Below, piece by piece: positions 17,438 to 24,931 of a stretch of 50,489 nucleotides of DNA. Location: assembly GCA_029261855.1 (NCBI GenBank), contig JAJDAN010000063.1, positions 1 through 50,489 on the forward strand, written 5' to 3'. Source of the stretch: Deltaproteobacteria bacterium (GTDB lineage Bacteria > Myxococcota_A > UBA9160 > UBA4427). The notes beneath the pieces are model-generated. The model did no database searches and had not been told where the DNA came from. It was given only the letters and a program-made list of their open reading frames with translations. The position numbers and the translations under genes were made by a program. The first letter of the stretch is position 1; each line of letters opens with the position of its first letter.

Positions 17438-18545
17438 AGATGTCGAACTTCTGGTCCTTGGAGATGAACTCTTCGCCTTCGCGTTCGAGCAGGCGCAGGA
17501 ACGCGTCGACGCACTGGGGATCGAACTGGCTGCCCGAGTACTTGTGCAGCTCGCGCACGACGGTGTCGAGGGGCAACGCCTTGCGGTAGGGACGGTCGCT
17601 CGTCATGGCCTCGACGGTGTCGCACACGAGGATCAGACGGGACGGGAGCGGGATCTTGTCGGCGCGCAAGCGGTCCGGGTAGCCCTTGTCCGAGCCGTCG
17701 AACCACTCGTGGTGGTGGCGCACGCAGGGCACCACGCTGCTGAGGAACTCGACCGGCTCGAGAATCTTCGCGCCGATCTCCGGGTGCTTCTGGATTTCGA
17801 GGTACTCGGCCTCGGTCAGGCGGTCGGGCTTGGTGATGATGGCGTCGGGGACGCCGATCTTCCCCACGTCGTGCAGCAGCCCCGAGAAGTAGACGCGCTC
17901 GATCATCTCCTTGCGCAGGCCCATCTCCCGGGCCAGGCGGGACGAATACACGGCGACGCGCTCCGAGTGACCGCGGGTGTAGGCGTCCTTGGCGTCGATC
18001 GCCTCGGCCAGCGCCCGAATCGTCTGGATGTAGGCGGTCCGCAGTTCCTGGTGCTTGGAGGCCAGCTGCTTGGTGCGTTCACGGACCTTGGCTTCCAGGT
18101 TGCGGTTCATGTCCTGGAGCTTGAAGTTCTGCTCGCGGGTGACCTGATTCAGACGCTTGATCTCGCCCTTCAGGTCGTAGTGGTCGAAGGCCTGCCGCAG
18201 GGTGGCCTTGAGCTCGTCGTCGTTCCAGGGCTTGGTGATCAGGCGGTAGATCTCGCCCTTGTTGATGGCTTCGACGGCGATGTTCATCTCGGTGTACCCG
18301 GTGAGCATCATGCGGACCATGTCCGGGTGCCGCTCGCGGATGGTCGACAGCAGATCGACGCCGCTCATCTCGGGCATGCGCTGGTCGGACACGACGACCT
18401 GGGCGGGCGTGGTGTCGAGCAGCTCGATGGCTTCCTTGGGACGAGACGCCGTCAGCACCTTCATGGGCTCGTTCCGCAGCAGGCGCTGCAGGGCCTTGAG
18501 GATGTTGACCTCGTCGTCGACGAAGAGGACGGTGTGTTGATGCAC
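17418..18545 (-). CDS. HD-GYP response regulator (c-di-GMP phosphodiesterase)
   Basis: This 375-residue cytoplasmic regulator has a receiver domain (acidic D10/D11, phospho-acceptor D54 in VVSDQRMPEMSG, K105 in LITKPW). A coiled-coil linker (about 125-170) is followed by a complete HD-GYP domain (H225 D226 in LLHDVGKIG and a GYP near 278). HD-GYP enzymes hydrolyse cyclic di-GMP; both signatures are intact, so activity is likely. The GTG start at 18545 is supported by AGGGAG at 18552-18557 and by its place just before the receiver strand; ATG 18620 or 18629 would add an unlikely tail. No cognate kinase is adjacent. A sigma-54-like promoter lies just upstream. Confidence 0.9.
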   Translation of the reverse strand: MHQHTVLFVDDEVNILKALQRLLRNEPMKVLTASRPKEAIELLDTTPAQVVVSDQRMPEMSGVDLLSTIRERHPDMVRMMLTGYTEMNIAVEAINKGEIYRLITKPWNDDELKATLRQAFDHYDLKGEIKRLNQVTREQNFKLQDMNRNLEAKVRERTKQLASKHQELRTAYIQTIRALAEAIDAKDAYTRGHSERVAVYSSRLAREMGLRKEMIERVYFSGLLHDVGKIGVPDAIITKPDRLTEAEYLEIQKHPEIGAKILEPVEFLSSVVPCVRHHHEWFDGSDKGYPDRLRADKIPLPSRLILVCDTVEAMTSDRPYRKALPLDTVVRELHKYSGSQFDPQCVDAFLRLLEREGEEFISKDQKFDIYAFIGS

Positions 18546-18570
18546 GGTGGTCTCCCTGGCTGCTTTCTCT

Positions 18571-18587
18571 TCCAAGGTCCGTGCCAG
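18571..18587 (-). promoter_or_regulatory. Sigma-54-like promoter of the HD-GYP operon
   Basis: On the minus strand CTGGCACGGACCTTGGA matches the -24/-12 consensus TGGCACG-N4-TTGCW with exact spacing; only the -12 C is replaced by G. The predicted transcription start near 18560 leaves a 15-base leader that contains the AGGGAG ribosome binding site and then the GTG at 18545. Confidence 0.45.
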
Positions 18588-18635
18588 GATTCGGGGGCTT
18601 GGGGAGAAACCGGAAAGCATGTTCTTCATCGGCAG

Positions 18636-18655
18636 GTTGCAGGGCTTTCTGCAAC
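18636..18655. promoter_or_regulatory. Perfect palindrome, possible enhancer-binding site
   Basis: GTTGCAG-N6-CTGCAAC forms perfect 7-base arms. It lies about 76-95 bases upstream of the predicted sigma-54 start site, where an activator would bind. On the plus strand it is followed by TTTTA, so a weak terminator is an alternative reading. Confidence 0.35.
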
Positions 18656-18895
18656 TTTTATCGAGGCTGCCGGGGGGTACCGGAATCTCGATCTCGGGAT
18701 CTCCAGGCCGCAGGCCCCGGGCAGGCGGCGCGCAGCTTGCGCGCGGGCCGCCTTCGCGTGGGATCGCAGGCAAGGGCGCCGTTCCGGCGCGCACAAAGGG
18801 GAATCCCCGAACGGTGTCGGGCCGCGCGGCAGCGGTGACGCGGAGCGGCGGCACCCGTCCCAGAATCGGGACGGCAGGCGGAGGGGGATCTAGCC
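18656..18895. other. Intergenic region between rmlB and the HD-GYP gene
   Basis: No gene is supported here. The region holds GGGGAATCCCC (18798-18808) and a hairpin CCGTCCC/GGGACGG (18855-18861 with 18868-18874) about 20 bases behind the rmlB stop. The hairpin could stop rmlB transcription, although no T-tract follows it. Confidence 0.4.
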
Positions 18896-19984
18896 CTACT
18901 CGAGCGCGGTTCCCAGGCGCTGGCGCTTGTAGCTGCCCGAGAGGACCGCCTCCCACCAGGGTCGGTTGGCGAGGTACCAGTCGAGGGTGTGGGCCAGGCC
19001 GCTCTCGAGATCGTGGCGCGGCGTCCAGGACAGCTCTCGCTGGATCTTGCTGGCATCGATCGCGTAGCGACGGTCGTGCCCCGGACGGTCGGACACGAAG
19101 GTCTTGAGGTCCGTGTACGCCGCCTTGCCGGCGGCCTGCAGGGCCGGGTTCTTCGCGGCCGGGAGCCGGGCTTCGATCTCGGCACACAGGATGTCGATGA
19201 TCTGCAGGTTGGTGCGCTCGCTGTCTCCGCCGATGTTGTACTTCTCGCCGATGGTCCCGGCTTCGAGCACGCGCAGGATGCCGCGGCAGTGGTCGTCGAC
19301 GTACAGCCAGTCGCGGATGTTGCCGCCATCGCCGTAGATGGGAAGGTCCCGGCCCTCCAGCGCGTTCAGGATCATGAGCGGGATCAGCTTCTCGGGGAAC
19401 TGGTTCGGGCCGTAGTTGTTCGAGCAGTTGGTGAGCAGCGTCGGCAGGCCGTAGGTGTGGAGATAGGCGCGGACGAGATGGTCTGCGCCGGCCTTCGAGG
19501 CCGAATACGGCGAGTTCGGGGCGTAGAGGGTCTCTTCCGTGAACAGGCCGTCGTCGCCGAGGGATCCGTAGACTTCGTCGGTGGACACGTGCAGGAAGCG
19601 GAACTGCCGCGCGCGGACATCGTCGAGCTCGGCAAAATAGTGGCGTGCGGTGTCGAGCAGCTGGAAGGTGCCGAGGACGTTGGTTTCGATGAACGCTTCG
19701 GGGCCGTCGATGGAACGGTCGACGTGGCTCTCGGCCGCGAGGTTCAGGACCGCCGTGGGGGGGTGGTCCCCGAAGACCTTCTCCATGGCGGCGCGGTCGC
19801 AGATGTCGGCCTTGACGAAGTGGAAGCGGTCGCTTTCCGAACAGTCCACCAGGCTCTGTAGATTGCCGGCGTAGGTCAGCTTGTCGACGACGACGACCTG
19901 CGCGTCGGATTCCGCCAGGATGAGGCGCACCAGGTTCGAGCCGATGAAGCCGGCTCCGCCCGTCACGATCCAGCACTTCTGCAT
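18896..19984 (-). CDS. rmlB: dTDP-glucose 4,6-dehydratase
   Basis: RmlB converts dTDP-glucose to dTDP-4-keto-6-deoxyglucose, the second step towards dTDP-rhamnose and other deoxysugars. The 362-residue protein is full length. It has the NAD-binding motif [10 protein letters not shown] near residue 8, the catalytic STDEVYG (T-D-E triad) near 126, and the YSASK dyad. The start ATG 19984 is preceded by AGGGAGAG at a good distance; an in-frame start 21 codons upstream would add residues before the Rossmann fold. rmlA, rmlC and rmlD are not in the window. Some close relatives use UDP-glucose, so the substrate is family-based. Confidence 0.93.
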   Translation of the reverse strand: MQKCWIVTGGAGFIGSNLVRLILAESDAQVVVVDKLTYAGNLQSLVDCSESDRFHFVKADICDRAAMEKVFGDHPPTAVLNLAAESHVDRSIDGPEAFIETNVLGTFQLLDTARHYFAELDDVRARQFRFLHVSTDEVYGSLGDDGLFTEETLYAPNSPYSASKAGADHLVRAYLHTYGLPTLLTNCSNNYGPNQFPEKLIPLMILNALEGRDLPIYGDGGNIRDWLYVDDHCRGILRVLEAGTIGEKYNIGGDSERTNLQIIDILCAEIEARLPAAKNPALQAAGKAAYTDLKTFVSDRPGHDRRYAIDASKIQRELSWTPRHDLESGLAHTLDWYLANRPWWEAVLSGSYKRQRLGTALE

Positions 19985-20065
19985 GTCGCTCTCCCTGCTC
20001 GAATCCGGTCTGCTGCCCGGTCCCGTGAGTGCCACTTCGGGGCCCATCGGTGTCAGCGGCGGGTT

Positions 20066-20995
20066 CTAGAGATAGTTCCCGCCGTCCGGCACGTGGATGT
20101 GCTTCTGGGCCTGCCGGAAGCGATCGACCTCGTCCCGCAGGTCTCGCGTCGTCACGGGGGTCACCTCTTCGCCGCCGGCCTCGCAGCGGGCCTTCCGCCG
20201 CAGCACAGCGTGCAGGATACGAACCCAGTCACCGAGACAGGGTTCGTTCGTCTGTCCGATCACTCGGGACCAGTCCACGTCGTCGAACAGCGGCCGGCCG
20301 GCTCGCTTCTCGGCCTGGGTCGCGTGGATCTGTAGGGTTGCAACGACATCGGCCGGGAATACCGGGATCACCTCGACGACGCGCTCGAAGCGACCGGGCG
20401 CCACGAAGGCCCGGCGCAAGGTGTTCGGGTGACTGGTCGCGCCCACCACGAGGTGCTTCTCGCAGGCGATGGTGCGTCCGACCAGCTCGAGCAGGAAGTC
20501 CATGATCGGCCCGATGGGCAGGTCCGCGCGGCGATGGCCGATTTCCTGGGCCTGGGAAAACTCGAGCTCGTTGAAGTAGACGGTGAGCGGGGGCATCTCT
20601 TCGAGCACGTCGGACCAACTCTGGACGAGGTCGCGCACCTTGCCGCCACCGTGCACGACGTCGAGCACCATGCGCGGCACGTCGACGGTGAGAAACCCCG
20701 TGTCCGTGCGCGTCGCGAGCGCCTTGGCGAGCAGCGTCTTGCCGACCCCCGGCTGCCCGATCAAGAGCACGCCCGAGGGCGGATGCGTGCCCCAGTGGGA
20801 ATAGACCTCTGGGCTCGTGGCGGCGCACGCGTAGGTGAGGATCTCGTCCTTGGCACCCGCCAGGCCGCCGACCTGGTCGAAGCTGAAGTCCGGGTTGGCG
20901 TTCAGCTGCGCGCCCCGCGCCAGCGGGTCCACCTTGCGGACGAAGCTGTTCCACAGGTTCTGGGCTCGCTCGCGCTGGATCGACGGGTCCGTCAC
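20066..20995 (-). CDS. Divergent single-domain AAA ATPase
   Basis: This 309-residue protein has one AAA module: QVGGLAGAKDE as entry, Walker A GQPGVGKT (80-87) and a Walker B region LTVYFNELE (137-145). In the Walker B region the usual aspartate is asparagine (N142), while the following glutamate is kept. Sensor 1 is GATSHPNTL with serine (S188) where asparagine is normal, and PGRFER carries the arginine-finger region. It has no protease, transmembrane or substrate domain that I recognise. GTG 20995 was chosen because the reading before it is low in family likeness. Its function is unknown. Confidence 0.78.
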   Translation of the reverse strand: MTDPSIQRERAQNLWNSFVRKVDPLARGAQLNANPDFSFDQVGGLAGAKDEILTYACAATSPEVYSHWGTHPPSGVLLIGQPGVGKTLLAKALATRTDTGFLTVDVPRMVLDVVHGGGKVRDLVQSWSDVLEEMPPLTVYFNELEFSQAQEIGHRRADLPIGPIMDFLLELVGRTIACEKHLVVGATSHPNTLRRAFVAPGRFERVVEVIPVFPADVVATLQIHATQAEKRAGRPLFDDVDWSRVIGQTNEPCLGDWVRILHAVLRRKARCEAGGEEVTPVTTRDLRDEVDRFRQAQKHIHVPDGGNYL

Positions 20996-21115
20996 GCGAG
21001 AAGCGTATCGCAGGCGGTCCGCTTCGTTTCTCGCCCGGCCGCGGGCCCAGGCCACGTCGTGGGGCGCGGAATGGCCAAGCGTCGGTGTCTTGCGCAATAC
21101 TCCGCGCCCCAACGC

Positions 21116-21190
21116 GTCCCCATCGTCTATCGGTTAGGACATTGGCCTTTCAAGCCAATAAGGCGGGTTCGATTCCCGCTGGGGACGCCA
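21116..21190 (+). tRNA. tRNA-Glu (anticodon TTC)
   Basis: A full cloverleaf is visible. The acceptor arms are GTCCCCA (21116-21122) and TGGGGAC (21180-21186), with discriminator G at 21187 and an encoded CCA at 21188-21190. The anticodon stem is TTGGC/GCCAA with loop CTTTCAA and anticodon TTC at 21149-21151. The T arm is GCGGG-TTCGATT-CCCGC. The anticodon reads GAA/GAG glutamate codons. Confidence 0.97.
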
Positions 21191-21195
21191 TCTTC

Positions 21196-21262
21196 TTCCG
21201 CAACCCGGCGCGGCCGAGCTGCTGGGCCGCTGGCGCTTTTTCCGCAACCCGGCGCGGCCGAG
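21196..21262 (+). repeat. 23-bp direct repeat behind tRNA-Glu
   Basis: TTCCGCAACCCGGCGCGGCC followed by GAG occurs at 21196-21218 and again, identically, at 21240-21262 (period 44). The first copy forms the left arm of the terminator hairpin. It could be a local duplication of the terminator region or an old integration scar. The repeat does not match the tRNA 3' end. Confidence 0.7.
21203..21241 (+). terminator. Probable Rho-independent terminator after tRNA-Glu
   Basis: GCG-CGGCC pairs with GGCCG and CGC across a 9-base loop, with a small bulge on the 3' side. A run of five T (21237-21241) follows. It lies just behind the tRNA on the same strand. Confidence 0.55.
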
Positions 21263-21291
21263 TTGCCGTGCGCCCACCGGTCGTTTGGACT

Positions 21292-22032
21292 TCACGGCGC
21301 TGCGGGGGATCCGAGCGCCAGGTCTGGCAGCTCGAGCGGCGGATGCGGCATGCCCGGTGACGTGCGCTCTTCCATGCGCTTCATGTAGGCGATCAGCTCG
21401 GGGCGCTGCAGGATCTCTTCGCCGATGCCCAGGATGGGACCGCCGTACAGGATCCGCAGCATGCCGTAGACCGACACGTCCGCGAGGCTGGGCTCGTCGG
21501 CGTAGAAGAACGGTCGTTGTCCGAGAAAGGCGCTCAGGTCGGAAAGGCGGGAGGCCAGCTCGTCGACGATGCTGGCTTCGCGCAGGTCCCGGCGACTGAT
21601 TCCTTCGCTGGCCCGGAAGGCCCGGGCGATGCCGACGCGCAGCTTGGCGAGCAGGGTCGGGTCCTGGGCGGGCTGCTCGTCGCCGGGGCGCGGAAAGCGC
21701 GCCTCGCGCCAACGGTTCCAGTAGAACAGGAACGAAGAGTCCGCCCACTCCGCCAGGCGCTCCTGAGACCTCGCGGTCTTGGGGTCGCGTGCCAGCAGCG
21801 GGGGCTCGGGGAACATCTCGTCGAGTGCCGCCAGGATGGCGCCGGAATCGGCGATGCGACGGTCGTCGATTTGGATGACCGGGAGCTGCTGAGTGACGGG
21901 GCTCCAGCGCTTCACGTCGTCCGGGTCGTTCGACACTTCCCGTTCGTACTCGAGCCCCTTGAGGGCGAGCGCGAGCTCGACCTTGGTGGTGAACGGGTTG
22001 ATGCTCTGGGTGTAGAGCCGGATCTTTGCCAT
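21292..22032 (-). CDS. Glutathione S-transferase family protein
   Basis: This cytosolic protein of 246 residues has an N-terminal thioredoxin-like GST domain (MAKIRLYTQSINPFTTKVEL, then LPVIQIDDRRIADSGAIL with the cis-proline and the DSGAI glutathione contact). A helical C-terminal domain has the FFYADEPSLADVSVYG capping motif. The usual catalytic position lies in TQSINPFT, where no cysteine is present. ATG 22032 begins directly with the first beta-strand. It is the last gene of a minus-strand run with a VTT membrane protein 35 bases upstream and an aldo/keto reductase. The substrate is unknown; detoxification is a family guess. Confidence 0.88.
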   Translation of the reverse strand: MAKIRLYTQSINPFTTKVELALALKGLEYEREVSNDPDDVKRWSPVTQQLPVIQIDDRRIADSGAILAALDEMFPEPPLLARDPKTARSQERLAEWADSSFLFYWNRWREARFPRPGDEQPAQDPTLLAKLRVGIARAFRASEGISRRDLREASIVDELASRLSDLSAFLGQRPFFYADEPSLADVSVYGMLRILYGGPILGIGEEILQRPELIAYMKRMEERTSPGMPHPPLELPDLALGSPAAP

Positions 22033-22067
22033 GGCCGGGACCGCGTTCGTTGCGGGATCTCGCCGTA

Positions 22068-22739
22068 TTAGCACAAGTGCTCGGGCGCACGGCGGTCCCG
22101 CCGCCGCGCGAGCACGCGATAGACCAGCGCGATCGCGACGATGCCGCCCGCGATCCACCACAAGCGCTCGGCGGATTGTTCCTGCATCCAGTCCATCATT
22201 TCGCCACCGAGCCAGGTGAGCGCCACGACCAGTGGGGTCAGGCCGAGGACGGTGCCCAACACGAAGGGCCCGTAGCGAACGCCCGAGATCCCGAGGGCCC
22301 AGTGCGAGGGCGGGAAGAACATGAACAGCAGACGAATCGTGGCGACGGTGCGCACCGGCCGCAGCGCGAGTGCGTCGTCCCAGCGACGAAGGCGCGTCGG
22401 AATGCGCGCAGCCACCCAGTCCTGCGCCAGGAAGCGGGCGAACGCGAAGCCGACGCTGCCGGCCCCGGCGGCACCCACGAGGCTCAGGGCCAACGCGAGC
22501 CAGCGGGGCCAGATCATCGCCGCCGGAATCACGAAGGCGGCGCCCGGCACGAAGAAGGGCGCCAGCAGCGCGAACGACACCACGTACAGCACGTACCCCC
22601 AGGCGCCGAGCTCGCGCAGCAGGCGCGCGGTCTCTTCCGGGTCTGCCAGTAGCTCGAACAAGCCCAGGGACCAGGCCGTCACGAGTCCGAAGCCGACGCA
22701 CGCGAGCAGGACGATGCGCCCGAGGGCGTCTGCGGTCAT
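22068..22739 (-). CDS. TVP38/TMEM64 (VTT-domain) membrane protein
   Basis: This 223-residue polytopic inner-membrane protein matches the TVP38/TMEM64, DedA-related family. It has the VTT core FALLAPFFVPGAAFVIPAAM, then LVGAAGAGSVGFAFARFLAQ with the family's glycine-rich helix, and LLFMFFPPSHWALGISGVRYG as the re-entrant loop equivalent. Members of this fold scramble or flip lipids such as undecaprenyl phosphate, but the role of this subgroup is unsettled. It is 12 bases behind the aldo/keto reductase stop and 35 bases before the GST gene. Confidence 0.87.
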   Translation of the reverse strand: MTADALGRIVLLACVGFGLVTAWSLGLFELLADPEETARLLRELGAWGYVLYVVSFALLAPFFVPGAAFVIPAAMIWPRWLALALSLVGAAGAGSVGFAFARFLAQDWVAARIPTRLRRWDDALALRPVRTVATIRLLFMFFPPSHWALGISGVRYGPFVLGTVLGLTPLVVALTWLGGEMMDWMQEQSAERLWWIAGGIVAIALVYRVLARRRDRRAPEHLC

Positions 22740-22751
22740 CGGCTCATCGTG

Positions 22752-23708
22752 TCAGCCGGTCGGCCCGGGGAAGAGCGCGTCGATCTGCTGCAGGGTTTCG
22801 TCCGAGAGACGCATCCCCGAGGCCTTGCAGTTCTCTTCGAGCTGGTCGGCGCGGGTCGCGCCGACGATCACGCTCGCCATTTCGGGCCGGCGCAGGCACC
22901 AGGCCAGCGCGAGCTGGGCCAGCGATGCGCCGGTGTCGGCGGTCAGCGGACGCAGCTGCTCGACCCGGGCCAGGACGTCTTCGGCGAGCAGCGCACCCAT
23001 CCAGCGATTGCGTTGGGGGTCCGCCGCGCGACTGCCAATCGGCCTCGCGCCGTCGGCGTACTTCCCGGTGAGCGCGCCCTGGGCGAGCGGGCTGAAGGCG
23101 AGCTGTCCGAGTCCAAGCTCGTGGGCGACCGGCATCGCGTCGGCCTCGACGTCGCGTCGCAGGATCGAATAGGAGGGCTGGCTCGACAGCGGTCGGTAGC
23201 CGCCTGTCGCGTCGGCGATCTCGCAGGCTCGGCGGATCTGGGCGCCGGTCCAGACCGAGACGCCCCAGTGCAACAGCTTTCCCTGCCGGATCAGGTCCTC
23301 GTACGCGCGCACGGTTTCTTCGAGCGGGGTGTCGGGGTCGAAGCGGTGGCACTGATGCAGGTCGATGTAGTCGCTGCCGAGACGTCGCAGCGAACCGTCG
23401 ACACTCTCGACGATGTGCTTGCGCGACAGGCCCCGATCGTTCGGGCGTTCGGACATGGGAAAGAAGCACTTCGTCGCGATCACCAACTGCTGTCGCGGCA
23501 GGTCGCGTAGCGCGCGACCGAGCGCTTCCTCCGCCGCGCCGTTCTCGTAGACGTCCGCTGTATCGAAGAAGTTGATACCCAGGTCGAACGCGCGCAGGAC
23601 CAGGTCGTCGCTCGCTGACGTCGCGACCGCCGACCCGAGGGTCAGCCACGACCCCAGTCCGATTTCGCTCACCTGCAGTCCGCTCTGGCCGACCCGGCGG
23701 TACTCCAT
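22752..23708 (-). CDS. Aldo/keto reductase
   Basis: This NADPH-dependent carbonyl reductase has 318 residues and a TIM-barrel fold. The start MEYRRVGQSGLQVSEIGLG is typical of the Kv-beta/YghZ branch. Catalytic residues are D49 and Y54 (FFDTADVYENG), K80 (VIATK) and a histidine in DLHQCH. The C-terminal cofactor segment ASVIVGATRADQLEEN is present. It leads the run aldo/keto reductase, VTT protein, GST. The divergent hydrolase gene starts 121 bases away, so the two share a promoter region. Its physiological substrate cannot be read from sequence. Confidence 0.92.
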   Translation of the reverse strand: MEYRRVGQSGLQVSEIGLGSWLTLGSAVATSASDDLVLRAFDLGINFFDTADVYENGAAEEALGRALRDLPRQQLVIATKCFFPMSERPNDRGLSRKHIVESVDGSLRRLGSDYIDLHQCHRFDPDTPLEETVRAYEDLIRQGKLLHWGVSVWTGAQIRRACEIADATGGYRPLSSQPSYSILRRDVEADAMPVAHELGLGQLAFSPLAQGALTGKYADGARPIGSRAADPQRNRWMGALLAEDVLARVEQLRPLTADTGASLAQLALAWCLRRPEMASVIVGATRADQLEENCKASGMRLSDETLQQIDALFPGPTG

Positions 23709-23829
23709 GCGGGCAGCGTAGCGATGATCGCGGCTTGCGGACCCGCAGCAGGCGCGCGAGCTTGTCGGACCCCGAAATCACGCCGGGCACCGCGAAGCCC
23801 CCAATTCGAGCAATCACGAGGAGTCCCCC

Positions 23830-24570
23830 ATGGCGATCACCACCGAGCGCGTCCAGATCCCCCAGGCCGGCGGATCCTTCGGCGGCTATCTGGCGCGGCC
23901 CGAAGGCGACGGCCCGTTCCCGGGCGTCATCGTCTACATGGAGATCTTCGGCGTCAACGCGCACATCCGCGACGTGACCGAGCGCGTGGCCGCCGAGGGC
24001 TACGCCGCGATCGCGCCGGACTACTTCCACCGCAGCGGTCCCGGTGTCGAGCTCGCCTATGACGACGCGGGCATGGCCGCGGGGATGAAGCTGCTCGGAC
24101 AGCTGACGGCGGACGAGATGATCGCCGACGCCCAGGCCACCCTCGCGTATCTGCGTGCCCGCGACGACGTGAAGGGCGACAAGATCGGTGCGATGGGGTT
24201 CTGCATCGGGGGCCACATGACGTACCTGACCGCGGCCACGACCGATGTCGCCGCTTCGGCGTCGTTCTACGGCGGCGGCATCGCCGGGCCCCAGGGCCCT
24301 GGTGGCGGGGCGTCGACGGTGACGCGCACCGACGGCATCGCGGGCCGGATCGTGTGCCTGTTCGGCGGGAAGGACGCGATGATCCCGTCGAGTCAGGTCG
24401 ATGCCATTCGCACGGCGCTCGCCGACGCGGACGTCCGGGGCGAGGTGGTCGTGTACGACGACGCCGACCACGGCTTCTTCTGTGACCAGCGCGCCACCTA
24501 CAACGAAGCAGCCGCCAAGGATGCCTGGGGTCGCGTGAAGCAGCTCTTCGCGGCCGAGCTTCGCGACTGA
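23830..24570 (+). CDS. Dienelactone hydrolase family protein
   Basis: This 246-residue alpha/beta-hydrolase has the dienelactone-hydrolase triad. The cysteine nucleophile is C125 in GFCIGG, the aspartate lies in GGKDAMIP, and the histidine is in DDADHGFF. The early glutamate in VYMEIFG (E38) is the residue that activates the cysteine in this family. It probably cleaves lactones or esters in aromatic or related catabolism. A clear ribosome binding site (GAGGAG) precedes the ATG. No chlorocatechol or protocatechuate gene is nearby, so the true substrate is open. Confidence 0.9.
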   Translation: MAITTERVQIPQAGGSFGGYLARPEGDGPFPGVIVYMEIFGVNAHIRDVTERVAAEGYAAIAPDYFHRSGPGVELAYDDAGMAAGMKLLGQLTADEMIADAQATLAYLRARDDVKGDKIGAMGFCIGGHMTYLTAATTDVAASASFYGGGIAGPQGPGGGASTVTRTDGIAGRIVCLFGGKDAMIPSSQVDAIRTALADADVRGEVVVYDDADHGFFCDQRATYNEAAAKDAWGRVKQLFAAELRD

Positions 24571-24649
24571 CCTGGCGGCTGACCTGGCGACTGGGCGGGC
24601 CGATTGGCGCTTTGTCGGAGGGCGAGGTATCCCTCGGACCATCGAGCGT

Positions 24650-24872
24650 GTGGAAGGTGTCCGTGAGCCTGCTTGCAGGTGCACGGCAGTCGGGGCGGGG
24701 TGAGGTGGTCTCATCGCGAAGCCCGGCTGCGGGAAGCCGGTGGGAATCCGGTGCGAGCCCGTCGCTGTAACTGGGGACGATCGTCGTAAGAGTCCACTGG
24801 CCGGAGCCCCTTCAGGGCGACCCGCTGGGAAGGCATGACGACCGGGCGATCCAGGAGCCAGAAGACCGGCCT
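24650..24872 (+). promoter_or_regulatory. Cobalamin (B12) riboswitch
   Basis: The conserved core is clear. A GGGAA stretch near 24731 is followed by GCCGGTGGGAATCCGGTGCG and CGCTGTAACTG, then TCCACTG (24792-24798, variant of GCCACTG), GGGAAGG (24827-24833) and GAAGACCGGCC (24861-24871). It lies 60 bases before a BtuB-like receptor gene on the same strand, the classic arrangement. Bound adenosyl- or other cobalamin should turn the downstream operon off. No terminator hairpin with a T-run is visible after the core, and the receptor ATG lacks a plain ribosome binding site, which suggests control of translation. Confidence 0.93.
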
Positions 24873-24931
24873 TCCAAGCAGTTTCGCGGTCTCCGGGGAC
24901 GAGAGCGCGGGGCGTCGGGCTTCCCTCACAC

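Noticed and set aside
21196-21262. Repeat pair considered as attL/attR of an island at tRNA-Glu
   Set aside because: Copies are only 44 bases apart, no integrase is nearby, and the repeat does not match the tRNA end. Kept only as a weak observation.
24872-24931. Terminator-type expression platform behind the B12 riboswitch
   Set aside because: No stem followed by a T-run could be found in these 60 bases, so control of translation is favoured.
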